Source of the DNA: Streptomyces filipinensis
GTDB taxonomy: Bacteria > Actinomycetota > Actinomycetes > Streptomycetales > Streptomycetaceae
Length of the DNA stretch: 64,000 nt
Direction: 5' to 3'
Assembly (NCBI RefSeq): GCF_014649495.1
Contig: NZ_BMTD01000002.1
Coordinates: 1 to 64,000, forward strand
In this document: in pieces, positions 53,266-63,876 of the stretch
Layout of the letters: every line of letters starts with the position of its first letter
How positions within the stretch are numbered: position 1 is the stretch's first letter
Program-made: the position numbers and the translations under genes
Notes under the pieces: generated by a model
The model's database searches: none
The model's input: only the letters and a program-made list of their open reading frames with translations
Told to the model about the DNA's origin: nothing

Positions 53266-54006
53266 ATGGAGCAGACACACACCTCCCAGAGCGGCGCGGC
53301 GACGACCACCCCGGGCGCACAGCGCCGGGTCCTGGTCGTCGAGGACGACCCCACGATCGTCGACGCCATCGCGGCCCGGCTCCGCGCCGAGGGATTTCTC
53401 GTGCAAACCGCGTCGGACGGCCCGGCCGCCGTCGACACGGCCGAGGCCTGGCAGCCCGATCTGCTGATCCTCGACATCATGCTGCCGGGCTTCGACGGCC
53501 TCGAAGTCTGCCGGCGGGTGCAGGCGCAGCGGCCGGTGCCGGTGCTGATGCTGACCGCGCGGGACGACGAGACGGACATGCTGGTCGGTCTCGGGGTCGG
53601 CGCGGACGACTACATGACCAAGCCGTTCTCGATGCGGGAGCTGGCCGCGCGGGTGCACGTACTGCTGCGGCGGGTGGAGCGGGCGGCGCTGGCCGCCGCG
53701 ACGCCCCGCAGCGGCATCCTGCGCCTCGGCGAGCTGGAGATCGACCACGCGCAGCGCCGGGTGCGGGTGAAGTCCGAGGACGTCCACCTCACGCCCACCG
53801 AGTTCGACCTGCTGGTGTGCCTGGCGAACACCCCGCGCGCGGTGCTCTCCCGGGAGCAGCTGCTGGCCGAGGTGTGGGACTGGGCGGACGCCTCCGGCAC
53901 CCGCACGGTCGACAGCCACATCAAGGCGCTGCGCCGGAAGATCGGCGCCGAGCGGATCCGCACCGTGCACGGCGTGGGATACGCCCTGGAGACGCCCACC
54001 CCATGA
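53266..54006 (+). CDS. OmpR-family response regulator
   Basis: A 246-residue regulator starting MEQTHTSQSG. The receiver domain has VEDDP acidic residues, phospho-acceptor Asp70 (LLILDIMLPGFDG), Thr (LMLTARDD) and Lys (YMTKPFS). The C-terminal winged helix reads HLTPTEFDLLVCLANTPRAV then GTRTVDSHIKALRRKIG. The stop overlaps the kinase start (ATGA), so it pairs with that kinase. Confidence 0.95.
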   Translation: MEQTHTSQSGAATTTPGAQRRVLVVEDDPTIVDAIAARLRAEGFLVQTASDGPAAVDTAEAWQPDLLILDIMLPGFDGLEVCRRVQAQRPVPVLMLTARDDETDMLVGLGVGADDYMTKPFSMRELAARVHVLLRRVERAALAAATPRSGILRLGELEIDHAQRRVRVKSEDVHLTPTEFDLLVCLANTPRAVLSREQLLAEVWDWADASGTRTVDSHIKALRRKIGAERIRTVHGVGYALETPTP

Positions 54007-55118
54007 GCGGCGGCGGGCGCCAGGCCACGCGGAGGAGCCCCGGGGAGGACCCCTGGGGCGGCGTACGCCCGTTCTCGATCAAGACCAAGCTCGGTGCGCT
54101 GGTCGTCATATCGGTGCTGATCACCACCGGACTGTCGATCGTCGCCGTGCACACCAAGACCGAGCTGCGCTTCATCACGGTCTTCTCGATGATCGCCACC
54201 CTGCTGATCACGCAGTTCGTGGCGCATTCGCTGACCATGCCGCTGGACGAGATGAACACCGTGGCACGGTCGATCTCCGAGGGCGACTACACCCGCCGGG
54301 TGAGCGAGGGCCGCCGGGACGAGCTGGGCGACCTGGCCGGGACGATCAACGTCATGGCGGACGAGCTGGAGGCCCAGCACAGCCAGCGCAAAGAGCTGGT
54401 CGCGAACGTCTCGCACGAGCTGCGCACCCCCATCGCCGGCCTGCGTGCCGTGCTGGAGAACATCGTCGACGGGGTCACCGAGGCCGACCCCGAGACCATG
54501 CGGACGGCACTGAAGCAGACCGAGCGGCTCGGCCGGCTCGTGGAGACCCTGCTGGACCTGTCCCGGCTCGACAACGGCGTCGTACCGCTGAAGATGCGCC
54601 GCTTCGAGGTGTGGCCGTACCTGTCGGGCGTGCTGAAGGAGGCCAACATGGTGGCCTCGGCGCGCGCCGGCATCGCCTCGGGCTCCGGCAGCCACACCCG
54701 CACCGACGTCCATCTGCACCTCGACGTCTCCCCGCCGGAGCTGACCGCGCACGCGGACCCCGAGCGCATCCACCAGGTCGTCGCCAACCTGATCGACAAC
54801 GCGGTCAAGCACAGCCCGCCGCACGGCCGGGTGACGGTGAAGGCGCGGCGCGGGCCGCAGCCGGAGTCGCTGGAGCTGGAGGTCCTGGACGAGGGCCCCG
54901 GAATCCCGCGGTCGGAGTGGCACCGGGTGTTCGAGCGGTTCAACCGGGGCGCGGTGACCCGGCCGCACGGCCCGGGCAGCGACGGCGGTACGGGCCTCGG
55001 GCTGGCGATCGCCCGCTGGGCGGTGGATCTGCACGGCGGCCGGATCGGTGTGGCCGAATCCGAGCGCGGGTGCCGGATCATCGTCACCCTTCCGGGACTG
55101 ACTTCCGTCCCGAGTTGA
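54003..55118 (+). CDS. sensor histidine kinase
   Basis: A 371-residue kinase with two close membrane helices (about 31-50 and 58-78) and almost no extracellular loop, so it likely senses within the membrane or cytoplasm. HAMP follows, then HisKA with His138 (NVSHELRTPIAGL) and ATPase motifs VVANLIDNAVKHSPP, DEGPGIPRSEW and GGTGLGLAIARW. Cognate partner of the upstream regulator. Located just before kgd, though a regulatory link is only positional. Confidence 0.95.
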   Translation: MSGGGRQATRRSPGEDPWGGVRPFSIKTKLGALVVISVLITTGLSIVAVHTKTELRFITVFSMIATLLITQFVAHSLTMPLDEMNTVARSISEGDYTRRVSEGRRDELGDLAGTINVMADELEAQHSQRKELVANVSHELRTPIAGLRAVLENIVDGVTEADPETMRTALKQTERLGRLVETLLDLSRLDNGVVPLKMRRFEVWPYLSGVLKEANMVASARAGIASGSGSHTRTDVHLHLDVSPPELTAHADPERIHQVVANLIDNAVKHSPPHGRVTVKARRGPQPESLELEVLDEGPGIPRSEWHRVFERFNRGAVTRPHGPGSDGGTGLGLAIARWAVDLHGGRIGVAESERGCRIIVTLPGLTSVPS

Positions 55119-55421
55119 CGTAGGGTCCGCACCGGAAGCACAAGATCCACGACGGTCGCTGCCGTTACCGCGCAGCAGGACACGTGTGATCAGGGGCAGG
55201 CCCGCGCCACCCGTCGAACGAAGGCGCGCCGGGCCCGGGCCGGTGCACCCTCCCACATGCGGAACCACGCTTGTTTCCCGCCATATCAAGCCCTGAAACA
55301 AGATTTCCGATGTGACTTACGCGACGATGACCTTGCTCGACCTGACCTTCCCCGCCATGGAGGCGTAGCCTTTATTCCCGCTGTCCATCACCTTGTGAAG
55401 CGGAAGAGGGCGGTTGCCGCC
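55119..55421. other. intergenic region before kgd
   Basis: About 300 bp that should carry the kgd promoter. The frame is open upstream of the chosen GTG, but its text shows no homology and the known N-terminus starts at the GTG. No clear operator seen. Confidence 0.4.
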
Positions 55422-58400
55422 GTGTCGCCACAGTCCCCCAGTAACTCGAGCATCTCGACCGACGACCAAGCCGGGAAGAACCCCGCTGCCGCGTTCGGTC
55501 CGAACGAGTGGCTCGTCGACGAGATCTATCAGCAGTACCTCCAGGACCCGAATTCGGTAGACCGTGCCTGGTGGGACTTCTTCGCCGATTACAAGCCGGG
55601 TGCTCCTGCCACCCCGGCTGCGGCGGGTACTGCGGCCGCGGGGGCCGCAGAGACCACCACCACGGCCCCTCCGGCCCAGCCCGCGGCCCCGGCCCCCCAG
55701 GCCGCCGCCCCGGCTCCCGCTCCCGCGCAGCCCGCTGCGGCTCCCGCTCCCGCGGTGAAGGCCGCGGCCCCCGCCCCGGCCAAGCCGGCGACGCCCGCAC
55801 AGGCGCCGGCCCAGCCGAAGGCCAAGGCCGCGCCCGCCACAGCGGCCCCGGACGGCCCCGAGCTGGTCACGCTGCGCGGCCCGGCCGCCGCCGTCGCGAA
55901 GAACATGAACGCCTCGCTGGAGCTGCCGACCGCCACCTCGGTCCGCGCGGTCCCGGTGAAGCTGCTGTTCGACAACCGCATCGTCATCAACAACCACCTC
56001 AAGCGCGCCCGGGGCGGGAAGATCTCCTTCACGCACCTCATCGGGTACGCGATGGTGCAGGCCATCAAGGCCATGCCGGCGATGAACCACGCGTTCGGTG
56101 AGAAGGACGGCAAGCCGACCCTCATCAAGCCGGCGCACGTCAACCTGGGCCTGGCCATCGACCTGGTCAAGCCCAACGGTGACCGCCAGCTCGTCGTGGC
56201 CGCCATCAAGAAGGCCGAGACGCTGAACTTCTTCGAGTTCTGGCAGGCCTACGAGGACATCGTCCGCCGCGCCCGTGACGGCAAGCTGACGATGGACGAC
56301 TTCACCGGCGTCACGGTCTCCCTGACCAACCCCGGCGGCCTCGGCACCGTCCACTCCGTGCCGCGGCTGATGCCCGGCCAGTCCGTGATCATGGGCGTCG
56401 GCTCCATGGACTACCCGGCGGAGTTCCAGGGCACCAGCCAGGACACCCTGAACAAGCTCGGCATCTCGAAGGTCATGACGCTCACGTCGACCTACGACCA
56501 CCGGGTGATCCAGGGCGCCGCCTCCGGCGAGTTCCTGCGCCAGGTCGCGAACCTGCTGCTCGGCGAGAACGGCTTCTACGACGACATCTTCGAGGCCCTG
56601 CGCATCCCCTACGAGCCGGTCCGCTGGCTCAAGGACATCGACGCCAGCCACGACGACGACGTCACCAAGGCCGCCCGCGTCTTCGAGCTGATCCACTCCT
56701 ACCGGGTCCGCGGCCACGTCATGGCCGACACCGACCCGCTGGAGTACCGCCAGCGCAAGCACCCCGACCTGGACATCGTCGAGCACGGCCTCACCCTGTG
56801 GGACCTGGAGCGCGAGTTCGCCGTCGGCGGCTTCGCCGGCAAGTCGATGATGAAGCTGCGCGACATCCTCGGTGTGCTGCGCGACTCGTACTGCCGCACC
56901 ACCGGCATCGAGTTCATGCACATCCAGGACCCCAAGCAGCGCAAGTGGATCCAGGACCGCGTGGAGCGCGGCCACTCCAAGCCGGAGCGCGAGGAGCAGC
57001 TGCGCATCCTGCGCCGGCTGAACGCGGCGGAAGCCTTCGAGACGTTCCTGCAGACGAAGTACGTCGGCCAGAAGCGCTTCTCGCTGGAGGGCGGCGAGTC
57101 CGTCATCCCGCTGCTGGACGCGGTCATCGACTCCGCTGCCGAGTCCCGCCTGGACGAGGTCGTCATCGGCATGGCCCACCGCGGCCGCCTGAACGTCCTC
57201 GCCAACATCGTCGGCAAGTCGTACGCGCAGATCTTCCGCGAGTTCGAGGGCAACCTCGACCCGAAGTCGATGCACGGCTCCGGCGACGTGAAGTACCACC
57301 TGGGCGCCCGCGGCACCTTCACGGGCCTGGACGGCGAGCAGATCGCGGTCTCGCTGGCCGCCAACCCGTCCCACCTGGAGACCGTCGACCCGGTCATCGA
57401 GGGCATCGCCCGCGCCAAGCAGGACATCATCAACAAGGGCGGCACGGACTTCACGGTCCTGCCGGTGGCGATCCACGGCGACGCGGCCTTCGCGGGCCAG
57501 GGCGTGGTGGCCGAGACCCTGAACATGTCGCAGCTGCGCGGCTACCGCACCGGCGGCACGGTCCACATCGTCATCAACAACCAGGTCGGCTTCACCGCGG
57601 CCCCCGAGTCCTCGCGTTCCTCCATGTACGCGACGGACGTGGCCCGCATGATCGAGGCCCCGATCTTCCACGTGAACGGCGACGACCCCGAGGCCGTCGT
57701 CCGCGTGGCGCGGCTCGCGTTCGAGTTCCGTCAGGCGTTCAACAAGGACGTCGTGATCGACCTCATCTGCTACCGCCGCCGCGGTCACAACGAGTCCGAC
57801 AACCCGGCCTTCACCCAGCCGCTGATGTACGACCTGATCGACAAGAAGCGCTCGGTGCGCAAGCTCTACACCGAGTCCCTGATCGGTCGCGGCGACATCA
57901 CCCTGGAAGAGGCCGAGCAGGCGCTGCAGGACTACCAGGGCCAGCTGGAGAAGGTCTTCACGGAGGTCCGCGAGGCCACCTCCCAGCCGGCCGCCGCGGA
58001 CACCCAGGCGCCGCAGGACGGCTTCCCGGTCGCGGTTCCGACCGCGATCTCCTCGGAGGTCGTGAAGCGCATCGCCGAGTCCCAGGTGAACATCCCCGAG
58101 CACTTCACCGTGCACCCGCGTCTGCTGCCGCAGCTGCAGCGCCGGACGACCATGGTCGAGGAGGGCACGATCGACTGGGGTATGGGCGAGACCCTGGCCG
58201 TCGGCTCCCTGCTGCTGGAGGGCACCCCGGTCCGGCTGTCCGGCCAGGACTCCCAGCGCGGTACCTTCGGCCAGCGCCACGCGGTTCTCATCGACCGCGA
58301 GACGGGCGAGGAGTACACCCCGCTCCAGTACCTCGCCGAGGACCAGGCCCGCTACAACGTCTACAACTCCCTGCTGTCCGAGTACGCGGTCATGGGCTTC

Positions 58401-59219
58401 GAGTACGGCTACTCGCTGGCCCGCCCCGACGCGCTCGTGATGTGGGAGGCGCAGTTCGGCGACTTCGTCAACGGCGCGCAGACGGTGGTGGACGAGTACA
58501 TCTCGGCGGCGGAGCAGAAGTGGGGCCAGACGTCCGGCGTCACGCTCCTGCTCCCGCACGGCTACGAGGGCCAGGGCCCGGACCACTCCTCGGCCCGTGT
58601 CGAGCGGTTCCTCCAGCTGTGCGCCCAGAACAACATGACGGTCGCGATGCCGACCCTGCCGTCGAACTACTTCCACCTTCTGCGGTGGCAGGTGCACAAC
58701 CCGCACCACAAGCCGCTGGTGGTCTTCACCCCGAAGTCGATGCTGCGCCTCAAGGCCGCCGCGTCGAAGACGGAGGAGTTCACGTCGGGCCAGTTCCGCC
58801 CCGTGATCGGCGACTCGACGGCCGACCCGGCCGCCGTCCGCAAGGTCGTCTTCTGCGCGGGCAAGGTCTACTACGACCTGGAGGCCGAGCGGGCCAAGCG
58901 CGGCGTCACGGACACGGCGATCATCCGCATCGAGCGGCTGTACCCGCTGCCGGGTGCCGAGCTGCAGGAGGAGATCAAGAAGTACCCGAACGCCGAGAAG
59001 TACCTGTGGGCGCAGGAGGAGCCGGCGAACCAGGGTGCCTGGCCGTTCATCGCCCTCAACCTGATCGACCACCTGGACCTGGCGGTCGGCGCGGACGTCC
59101 CGCACGGCGAGCGGCTGCGGCGCATCTCGCGCCCGCACGGCTCGTCCCCGGCGGTGGGCTCCGCGAAGCGGCACCAGGCGGAGCAGGAGCAGCTGGTGCG
59201 TGAGGTTTTCGAGGCGTAA
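55422..59219 (+). CDS. kgd: multifunctional 2-oxoglutarate dehydrogenase E2-E1 (Kgd/OdhA)
   Basis: A 1,265-residue enzyme that decarboxylates 2-oxoglutarate in the TCA cycle and transfers succinyl groups within an actinobacterial hybrid complex. The N-terminal segment [20 protein letters not shown] (OdhA-type) leads into an Ala/Pro linker (about 65-140). Next is an E2-like acyltransferase domain (about 150-375, [16 protein letters not shown]) without a lipoyl domain, then the ThDP-dependent E1 part with [20 protein letters not shown] and the C-terminal transketolase-like region. GTG start at 55422; strong terminator after the stop. Confidence 0.96.
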   Translation: MSPQSPSNSSISTDDQAGKNPAAAFGPNEWLVDEIYQQYLQDPNSVDRAWWDFFADYKPGAPATPAAAGTAAAGAAETTTTAPPAQPAAPAPQAAAPAPAPAQPAAAPAPAVKAAAPAPAKPATPAQAPAQPKAKAAPATAAPDGPELVTLRGPAAAVAKNMNASLELPTATSVRAVPVKLLFDNRIVINNHLKRARGGKISFTHLIGYAMVQAIKAMPAMNHAFGEKDGKPTLIKPAHVNLGLAIDLVKPNGDRQLVVAAIKKAETLNFFEFWQAYEDIVRRARDGKLTMDDFTGVTVSLTNPGGLGTVHSVPRLMPGQSVIMGVGSMDYPAEFQGTSQDTLNKLGISKVMTLTSTYDHRVIQGAASGEFLRQVANLLLGENGFYDDIFEALRIPYEPVRWLKDIDASHDDDVTKAARVFELIHSYRVRGHVMADTDPLEYRQRKHPDLDIVEHGLTLWDLEREFAVGGFAGKSMMKLRDILGVLRDSYCRTTGIEFMHIQDPKQRKWIQDRVERGHSKPEREEQLRILRRLNAAEAFETFLQTKYVGQKRFSLEGGESVIPLLDAVIDSAAESRLDEVVIGMAHRGRLNVLANIVGKSYAQIFREFEGNLDPKSMHGSGDVKYHLGARGTFTGLDGEQIAVSLAANPSHLETVDPVIEGIARAKQDIINKGGTDFTVLPVAIHGDAAFAGQGVVAETLNMSQLRGYRTGGTVHIVINNQVGFTAAPESSRSSMYATDVARMIEAPIFHVNGDDPEAVVRVARLAFEFRQAFNKDVVIDLICYRRRGHNESDNPAFTQPLMYDLIDKKRSVRKLYTESLIGRGDITLEEAEQALQDYQGQLEKVFTEVREATSQPAAADTQAPQDGFPVAVPTAISSEVVKRIAESQVNIPEHFTVHPRLLPQLQRRTTMVEEGTIDWGMGETLAVGSLLLEGTPVRLSGQDSQRGTFGQRHAVLIDRETGEEYTPLQYLAEDQARYNVYNSLLSEYAVMGFEYGYSLARPDALVMWEAQFGDFVNGAQTVVDEYISAAEQKWGQTSGVTLLLPHGYEGQGPDHSSARVERFLQLCAQNNMTVAMPTLPSNYFHLLRWQVHNPHHKPLVVFTPKSMLRLKAAASKTEEFTSGQFRPVIGDSTADPAAVRKVVFCAGKVYYDLEAERAKRGVTDTAIIRIERLYPLPGAELQEEIKKYPNAEKYLWAQEEPANQGAWPFIALNLIDHLDLAVGADVPHGERLRRISRPHGSSPAVGSAKRHQAEQEQLVREVFEA

Positions 59220-59242
59220 GCCTCTGAGGTTCCCCTTGCAGC

Positions 59243-59284
59243 AAGGGCCCGGTGTCGAGTTCTCACTCGGTACCGGGCCCTTTT
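59243..59284 (+). terminator. rho-independent terminator behind kgd
   Basis: An 11-bp stem, AAGGGCCCGGT (59243-59253) with ACCGGGCCCTT (59272-59282), continues into a run of Ts (59281-59284). It separates kgd from the convergent fxsT gene. Confidence 0.88.
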
Positions 59285-59314
59285 GCCTACGGGGCGCTCC
59301 CCTGCCGGGCGCTT

Positions 59315-62300
59315 TCAGTTCGCCTGGGGTTCGAAGTCCCAGTAGGGGCGGTTGCGGGAGCGGGCCGAGATGGTGTGGACGTGTTGGGGACCGAGCGTGG
59401 CGGCGAGGTCCGAGAGGGCCTCCTGCTCGACCTTCTCGGCCTGCTGACGGTCTCTCAGGGCGCGCAGGTCGGCCGCGTGGGCGACCCGGGCGGAGAGGGT
59501 GAGGGGGTGGGTGCGGCCCAGGGTCTCGGTCGCCCTGATGGTGGTGACCCTGCTGAGCTCGGCGGCGGACTCGGGCTCGGCGACGAGGTTGCGCAGGGCC
59601 GAGGCGTTGATGGCGCAGCCGAGGGTGTGCGGGTGGTGCTCCCCGAGGGCCGCGGCCATGCCGGTCAGCGCCTCCTCGATGAGGACGTGCGCGTGTTCCC
59701 GCTCGCCGACGCTGCGCAGGATCAGCGCGTGGTTGGCACGGGCCCCGATGAGGAAGGGGTGGCCTTCGGGCAGCAGCAGCTCGTACCGGGCGATGATGGA
59801 CTCGCTGGCCTCCCGCGCCTGGTCGATGTCCCCGTGCTCGCGGGCGAAGCAGCTCTGGCTGACGGCGGCGGCCAGGGTGTGCACATGGGTGTCGCCCAGT
59901 TTGCGTTCGTAGCCCTCCAGGACATGGGTGAGCAGTTCGCCCGCGGTGGCACGGTCCCCGCCGCGCAGTTTGCACAAGGCCAGGTTGTGCTCGGCGCGCA
60001 GGGTGCTCTGGTGGTCCCGGCCCATGACGCGGTGGTGTTCGTGCACGTTCTTCGTCTGGGCGGAGTCGGCCTCGGAGTACCGGCCCAGCAGACGCATGTC
60101 GATGGCGTAGGACACCTCGGAGAACAGGGTCCAGGGATGCCGGCCCTTGAGGAGCAGGCGGCGCGCCTCCAGCGTCTTCAGGTCGATGCTCCTGGCCTCC
60201 TCGTAGCGGCCCAGGAGCCGCATGGTGTAGCCGAGGTTGTTCAGGGCGTTGAGGGTGCGCGAGTCCTGCTCTCCGAAGAGGTCGCGGTAGGTCGGGTAGA
60301 GCCACTGGTCCAGTTCGAGAGCGGCCTCGTACTGGGCGAGTTCGCGCAGGTCGGCGGCGAGTCCACCGGCCATCCGCAGATGGTCCAGGTCGTGCTCGCC
60401 CCGGTCCTCGCGCAGCTGTTCCATCGCGGCGCGGTCGATGGCCTCGGTCTCCTGGAAGCGGCCGGCGGAGCGCATCAGGTTGGCGTAGTGGTAGGTCAGC
60501 TCCCACACGCGGGGGTGCGAGGCGCCGAGCAGCCGGCGCCAGGCGCGCAGGGCGCGCGCGCCGAGCTTGACGCCGGCGGTGTACTCGCCCGCGAAGAGCA
60601 TGTACCGCAGGCAGTTCAGCACCAGGGCCTGTACCTTGCGGTCCTTGCTCTGCAGCACGTCGGCGTACTTCAGGTGCGGCACGATCTCCGCGTACGTGTC
60701 CCAGTTGCGGGTGTCGGTGGGGCGGCCCGGGTCCGCCTCGGCGAGGGCCCGGCGCACGACCTCGATGAACTCCCGCCGGTCCTGCTCGGGCATGTCCTTG
60801 TGCACGATCTGGTGGACCATACGGTGCAGGTAGACCGACTCGCCCGAGGAGGCGGCCTCGTCCAGGGCGGTCTCGTGCGACTCCAGGCGGACGACCGAGT
60901 ACTGGCGGAGCTGGTTGATCGCCTTGTTCCACAGCAGCGGGTCGTCCAGCAGTCCGGCGATCTGTTCGGGCAGGTCGTCGTGGGACATCTCCTTCAGCAG
61001 CCGGACGGGGATGAACCCGGGGGCGAAGAAGGTGCACAGGCGCAGCAGGTCGACCGACTCGGGGACCGTTTCGCGGAGTTTGTTGAGCAGTATCGACCAC
61101 GCGGTCTGGAAGGCGAGCGGGAAGTCCGCCGACACCTTGACCACGTCCTGGTCGATGCCGCCCTCCAGGAGGGCGATGTAGTCGTCCACCGAGAGGTCGG
61201 AGTCGTTGAGCCAGCCCGCCGTCTGGTCCAGCAGCAGGGGCAGGTCCTCCAGCGCGTCCGCCAGCTGGTCGGCGTCCGCCTCGCTCAGCCGGGGCGCGCG
61301 GCGCCGGATGAAGGCCACGGACTCGTCGCGGGCGTAGACGGGCACTTCGAGCAGTTTGCTGTTGTGCTCGCCCCACTCGGGGTTGCGGGAGGTGATGATC
61401 ACGTGTCCGGGGCCGGTCGGGACCAGGTCCCAGATCTGCTCGGGCTCGTCGGCGCCGTCGAGGATCAGCAGCCAGCGGGAGTGGGGGTCGCCGCGGCGCA
61501 GCGCGTCCCGGACGGCGCGCAGCCGTTCGCCGTACTCGGGGCCGGTGGACAGGGCGAGTTTGGGGGCCAGTTCGGCGAGCAGGCGGCGGTAGGTGACCCG
61601 TTTCTCGGAGCTGACCCACCACACGACGTCGTACTCGGAGCCGAACCGGTACGCGTACTCGGCGGCCAGCTGGGTCTTGCCCACCCCGGACATGCCGTGC
61701 AGGGTGAGGACGCCGGCGCCGGGCTCGCTGCCCTGGAGGAGGTGGTAGGCGTCGTTCAGGAGCGGTTCGCGGCCGGTGAAGCGGGTGTTGCGGCGCGGTA
61801 CGCCGCCCCAGACGTCGGGCATCGAGGCGGGAAAGCGCGGGGCCGGACGGGTGACGTCCGCGCTCACGGGCGTGTCGAGCGGCACGTCCAGCCGGTCCAG
61901 CAGGCGCCGTTCGGCCTCGTCCGCGCCCATGTTGGTGAGGTCGACGGGGGCGAGGGCGGCGGTGGCGGAGGGCACGGTGGTGTTGGTGACGGACACCGCG
62001 GCGAACCTGGCCGGGTCGGGGGCGACGACCTCGCGCAGGGCCGTGTTCCACTCCTCGTGGGTGCGCGGGCCGAGCTGGAAGTACCACTCGCTGACCAGGA
62101 TCAGGGTGCGGCCCTCGGCCAGGGTGAGGTCGCGCAGCAGACCGGCCAGGGACTCGTCGGGCGGGGCGTCCCAGCGCAGGTAGACCACCCGCAGACCGCG
62201 CCGCTCCAGCCTGTCCCCGATCCACGCCGCCCAGGGCCGGTTGAATCCGGCGAAGCTGATCGTGACGGTCTGCCTCGCGGCTCCCTTCCCGGTGGACCGG

Positions 62301-62323
62301 ACCGGCGTACGAGCTTCAGACAT
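59315..62323 (-). CDS. fxsT: TIR/NB-ARC/TPR protein of an FxSxx-COOH peptide system (FxsT-type)
   Basis: A 1,002-residue protein. The TIR-like N-terminus (about 18-140) reads VTISFAGFNRPWAAWIGDRL and TLILVSEWYFQLGPRTHEEW. The NB-ARC ATPase (about 185-480) has VLTLHGMSGVGKTQLAAEYA (Walker A), WLLILDGADEPEQIW (Walker B) and HVIITSRNPEW. The TPR region (about 590-990) contains many NLGYTMRLLGRYEEARSIDL-type units. This is the architecture of FxsT, a companion of radical-SAM-modified FxSxx-COOH peptides, and of STAND sensor proteins generally. GGAGG lies 7 nt before the ATG. It is downstream of the hydroxylase gene, 128 bp apart. Confidence 0.85.
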   Translation of the reverse strand: MSEARTPVRSTGKGAARQTVTISFAGFNRPWAAWIGDRLERRGLRVVYLRWDAPPDESLAGLLRDLTLAEGRTLILVSEWYFQLGPRTHEEWNTALREVVAPDPARFAAVSVTNTTVPSATAALAPVDLTNMGADEAERRLLDRLDVPLDTPVSADVTRPAPRFPASMPDVWGGVPRRNTRFTGREPLLNDAYHLLQGSEPGAGVLTLHGMSGVGKTQLAAEYAYRFGSEYDVVWWVSSEKRVTYRRLLAELAPKLALSTGPEYGERLRAVRDALRRGDPHSRWLLILDGADEPEQIWDLVPTGPGHVIITSRNPEWGEHNSKLLEVPVYARDESVAFIRRRAPRLSEADADQLADALEDLPLLLDQTAGWLNDSDLSVDDYIALLEGGIDQDVVKVSADFPLAFQTAWSILLNKLRETVPESVDLLRLCTFFAPGFIPVRLLKEMSHDDLPEQIAGLLDDPLLWNKAINQLRQYSVVRLESHETALDEAASSGESVYLHRMVHQIVHKDMPEQDRREFIEVVRRALAEADPGRPTDTRNWDTYAEIVPHLKYADVLQSKDRKVQALVLNCLRYMLFAGEYTAGVKLGARALRAWRRLLGASHPRVWELTYHYANLMRSAGRFQETEAIDRAAMEQLREDRGEHDLDHLRMAGGLAADLRELAQYEAALELDQWLYPTYRDLFGEQDSRTLNALNNLGYTMRLLGRYEEARSIDLKTLEARRLLLKGRHPWTLFSEVSYAIDMRLLGRYSEADSAQTKNVHEHHRVMGRDHQSTLRAEHNLALCKLRGGDRATAGELLTHVLEGYERKLGDTHVHTLAAAVSQSCFAREHGDIDQAREASESIIARYELLLPEGHPFLIGARANHALILRSVGEREHAHVLIEEALTGMAAALGEHHPHTLGCAINASALRNLVAEPESAAELSRVTTIRATETLGRTHPLTLSARVAHAADLRALRDRQQAEKVEQEALSDLAATLGPQHVHTISARSRNRPYWDFEPQAN

Positions 62324-62451
62324 GCAGCGGCCTCCAGCACGTAGTCCTCACATCGTAGAACCTCGGCGCGGCGCTGGGGAGTCCGGCGACTGCACCGGCG
62401 CGCGCCTCGGTCCGACGATCTTCCCGCAGCGAGGAGCGGGAAGTCGGCATT

Positions 62452-63876
62452 TCATCGATTCGTGAGCGGCGGTGCCGGAGGCTGACGCTGCCTCCACAGG
62501 GTGCGCACGGCTTTGACGTACGCCTGCGCGCGCGCCGTGTAGCCGCGGGGTGCCGGACGCTCGGCGAGCCGTTCGTGGACGGCGGCCATGGCGTCGACGA
62601 AGCGGCGGCCCACCGGGGTCAGGTCGGGCGAGCCGACGAGCGCGGGCAGGGCCGCGCCGACCTGGGCGTGGTAGCGGGCGTGTTCCGCCCAGGCGGACTC
62701 CCGCCGGGTCGGGTCGGCCAGCGCCCGGCGCTGGAAGAAGTCCGCCAGCGCCAGATGGGAGTAGGTGCCCTGCAGGAGACCGTCGTACGGCCGCGGGTCG
62801 GGGCGCCAGGGCGCGAAGTAGCGGGCCTCGGGGCCGGCCCGGTGCAGTTCCACCAGCTCGCCGAGCGCGGCGAGTTTGGTGTGCTGCAGTTCGTGCACGA
62901 GGGTCGCGGCGAAGGCCACCGGGGTGGCGGGCGCGCTGCTGAGCAGCGCGCCGAACGCCTCGCGCCGGGTCGCGCTGCAGCTGCCGCGGCCGCCGGCGCC
63001 GGGCGGCAGCTCCAGCGGGACCAGGCAGCGCAGCAGGGTGAGCGCCTCGGTGAGCCGGTGCTCGCCCCCGGTGCGCAGCACGGCGGCGGTGCCGGTCCAG
63101 GTCTGCAGCCACCGCTTGCGTTCGGCGTCGTCGGGGGCCGCGGGTCCGCTCAGCGCGTACGGTCCGGGGTCGCGGGGCGGGACGCGGTAGGGGTCGAGGT
63201 CGTCCAGGGGCATGGGGGCGGCGCCGGGCACCAGGGCGGGCAGGGCGTGGGCTGGCGTCCAGGCGGGGGTCGCGGACCAGGCGCCGGTGCCCTGCTCCAG
63301 GTGCACGGTGGCGTCGGGCGCACCGGGCTGGCGGAGCGTCAGCCTGCCGTCCGTGTGGCGGACGTCGACGCGTACGTCGTCCGGCTCGGCCGTGCGCAGG
63401 GCACCGAGGGAGGGCAGGTGCAGCACACCGTCGCGGGCGGTGAGGGAGGTGGTGAACGGCAGTCCGGCGCGGGCCGCCGCGGCGGCGGCGACCGCGCTGA
63501 AGTGGGCCAGGTCGCGCAGGAGTTCTCCGCGCTCGGGTGGGGCGAGCCGGCCCTCGCGGGGGCTCAGCCCGGTCAGGCAGCGCCTGGCCCAGGGGCCCGT
63601 CAGCGGATGGGTGAGCCGCGCCCGGGCCGGGGAGTGCGCGCCGCCGCCGGTGGCCCGGTCCGCCGCCGTCAGCAGCGCCCAGTCCTCCCGCAGCCGGTCC
63701 CGGGCCGTGCCGGGGCAGACGGCGGGGTCGGCCGCCTCGGCGGCGTCGAGCACGGCGCGCAGCATGAGCAGGCGCCGGGTGTCCTGGTCGCGGGTGAGGA
63801 GCGCGAGGGTGTCGGGACCGCCCTCGGTGCGGCCGAGTTCGGCCAGTGCCCGGTCCGGGACCGCCGGAGGTGTCAC
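62452..63876 (-). CDS. HExxH-type peptide hydroxylase-like protein of the FxSxx locus
   Basis: A 474-residue protein from GTG 63876. The signature HELQH is at residues 328-332 (AATLVHELQHTKLAALGELV), followed by a conserved EARYFAPWRPDPRPYDGLLQ and GTYSHLALADFFQRRALAD. These match the HExxH proteins encoded with or fused to FxsB radical SAM maturases, thought to be 2-oxoglutarate- and iron-dependent peptide beta-hydroxylases. A zinc-protease role is unlikely in this context. Its start overlaps the upstream stop (GTGA), so it is co-translated with the preceding gene. Confidence 0.8.
   Translation of the reverse strand: MTPPAVPDRALAELGRTEGGPDTLALLTRDQDTRRLLMLRAVLDAAEAADPAVCPGTARDRLREDWALLTAADRATGGGAHSPARARLTHPLTGPWARRCLTGLSPREGRLAPPERGELLRDLAHFSAVAAAAAARAGLPFTTSLTARDGVLHLPSLGALRTAEPDDVRVDVRHTDGRLTLRQPGAPDATVHLEQGTGAWSATPAWTPAHALPALVPGAAPMPLDDLDPYRVPPRDPGPYALSGPAAPDDAERKRWLQTWTGTAAVLRTGGEHRLTEALTLLRCLVPLELPPGAGGRGSCSATRREAFGALLSSAPATPVAFAATLVHELQHTKLAALGELVELHRAGPEARYFAPWRPDPRPYDGLLQGTYSHLALADFFQRRALADPTRRESAWAEHARYHAQVGAALPALVGSPDLTPVGRRFVDAMAAVHERLAERPAPRGYTARAQAYVKAVRTLWRQRQPPAPPLTNR

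Noticed and set aside
55317..62225. Very long (about 2,300 codons) open frame on the minus strand across kgd and fxsT
   Set aside because: It is an antisense shadow of kgd and an out-of-frame shadow of fxsT, produced by GC-rich codon bias. The real frames carry unmistakable domains; this one has none.
62324..62451. Search for the FxSxx precursor peptide in the gap between the HExxH and TIR/TPR genes
   Set aside because: The 128-bp gap has no short frame ending F-x-S-x-x with a ribosome site; the precursor is probably to the right of the window.
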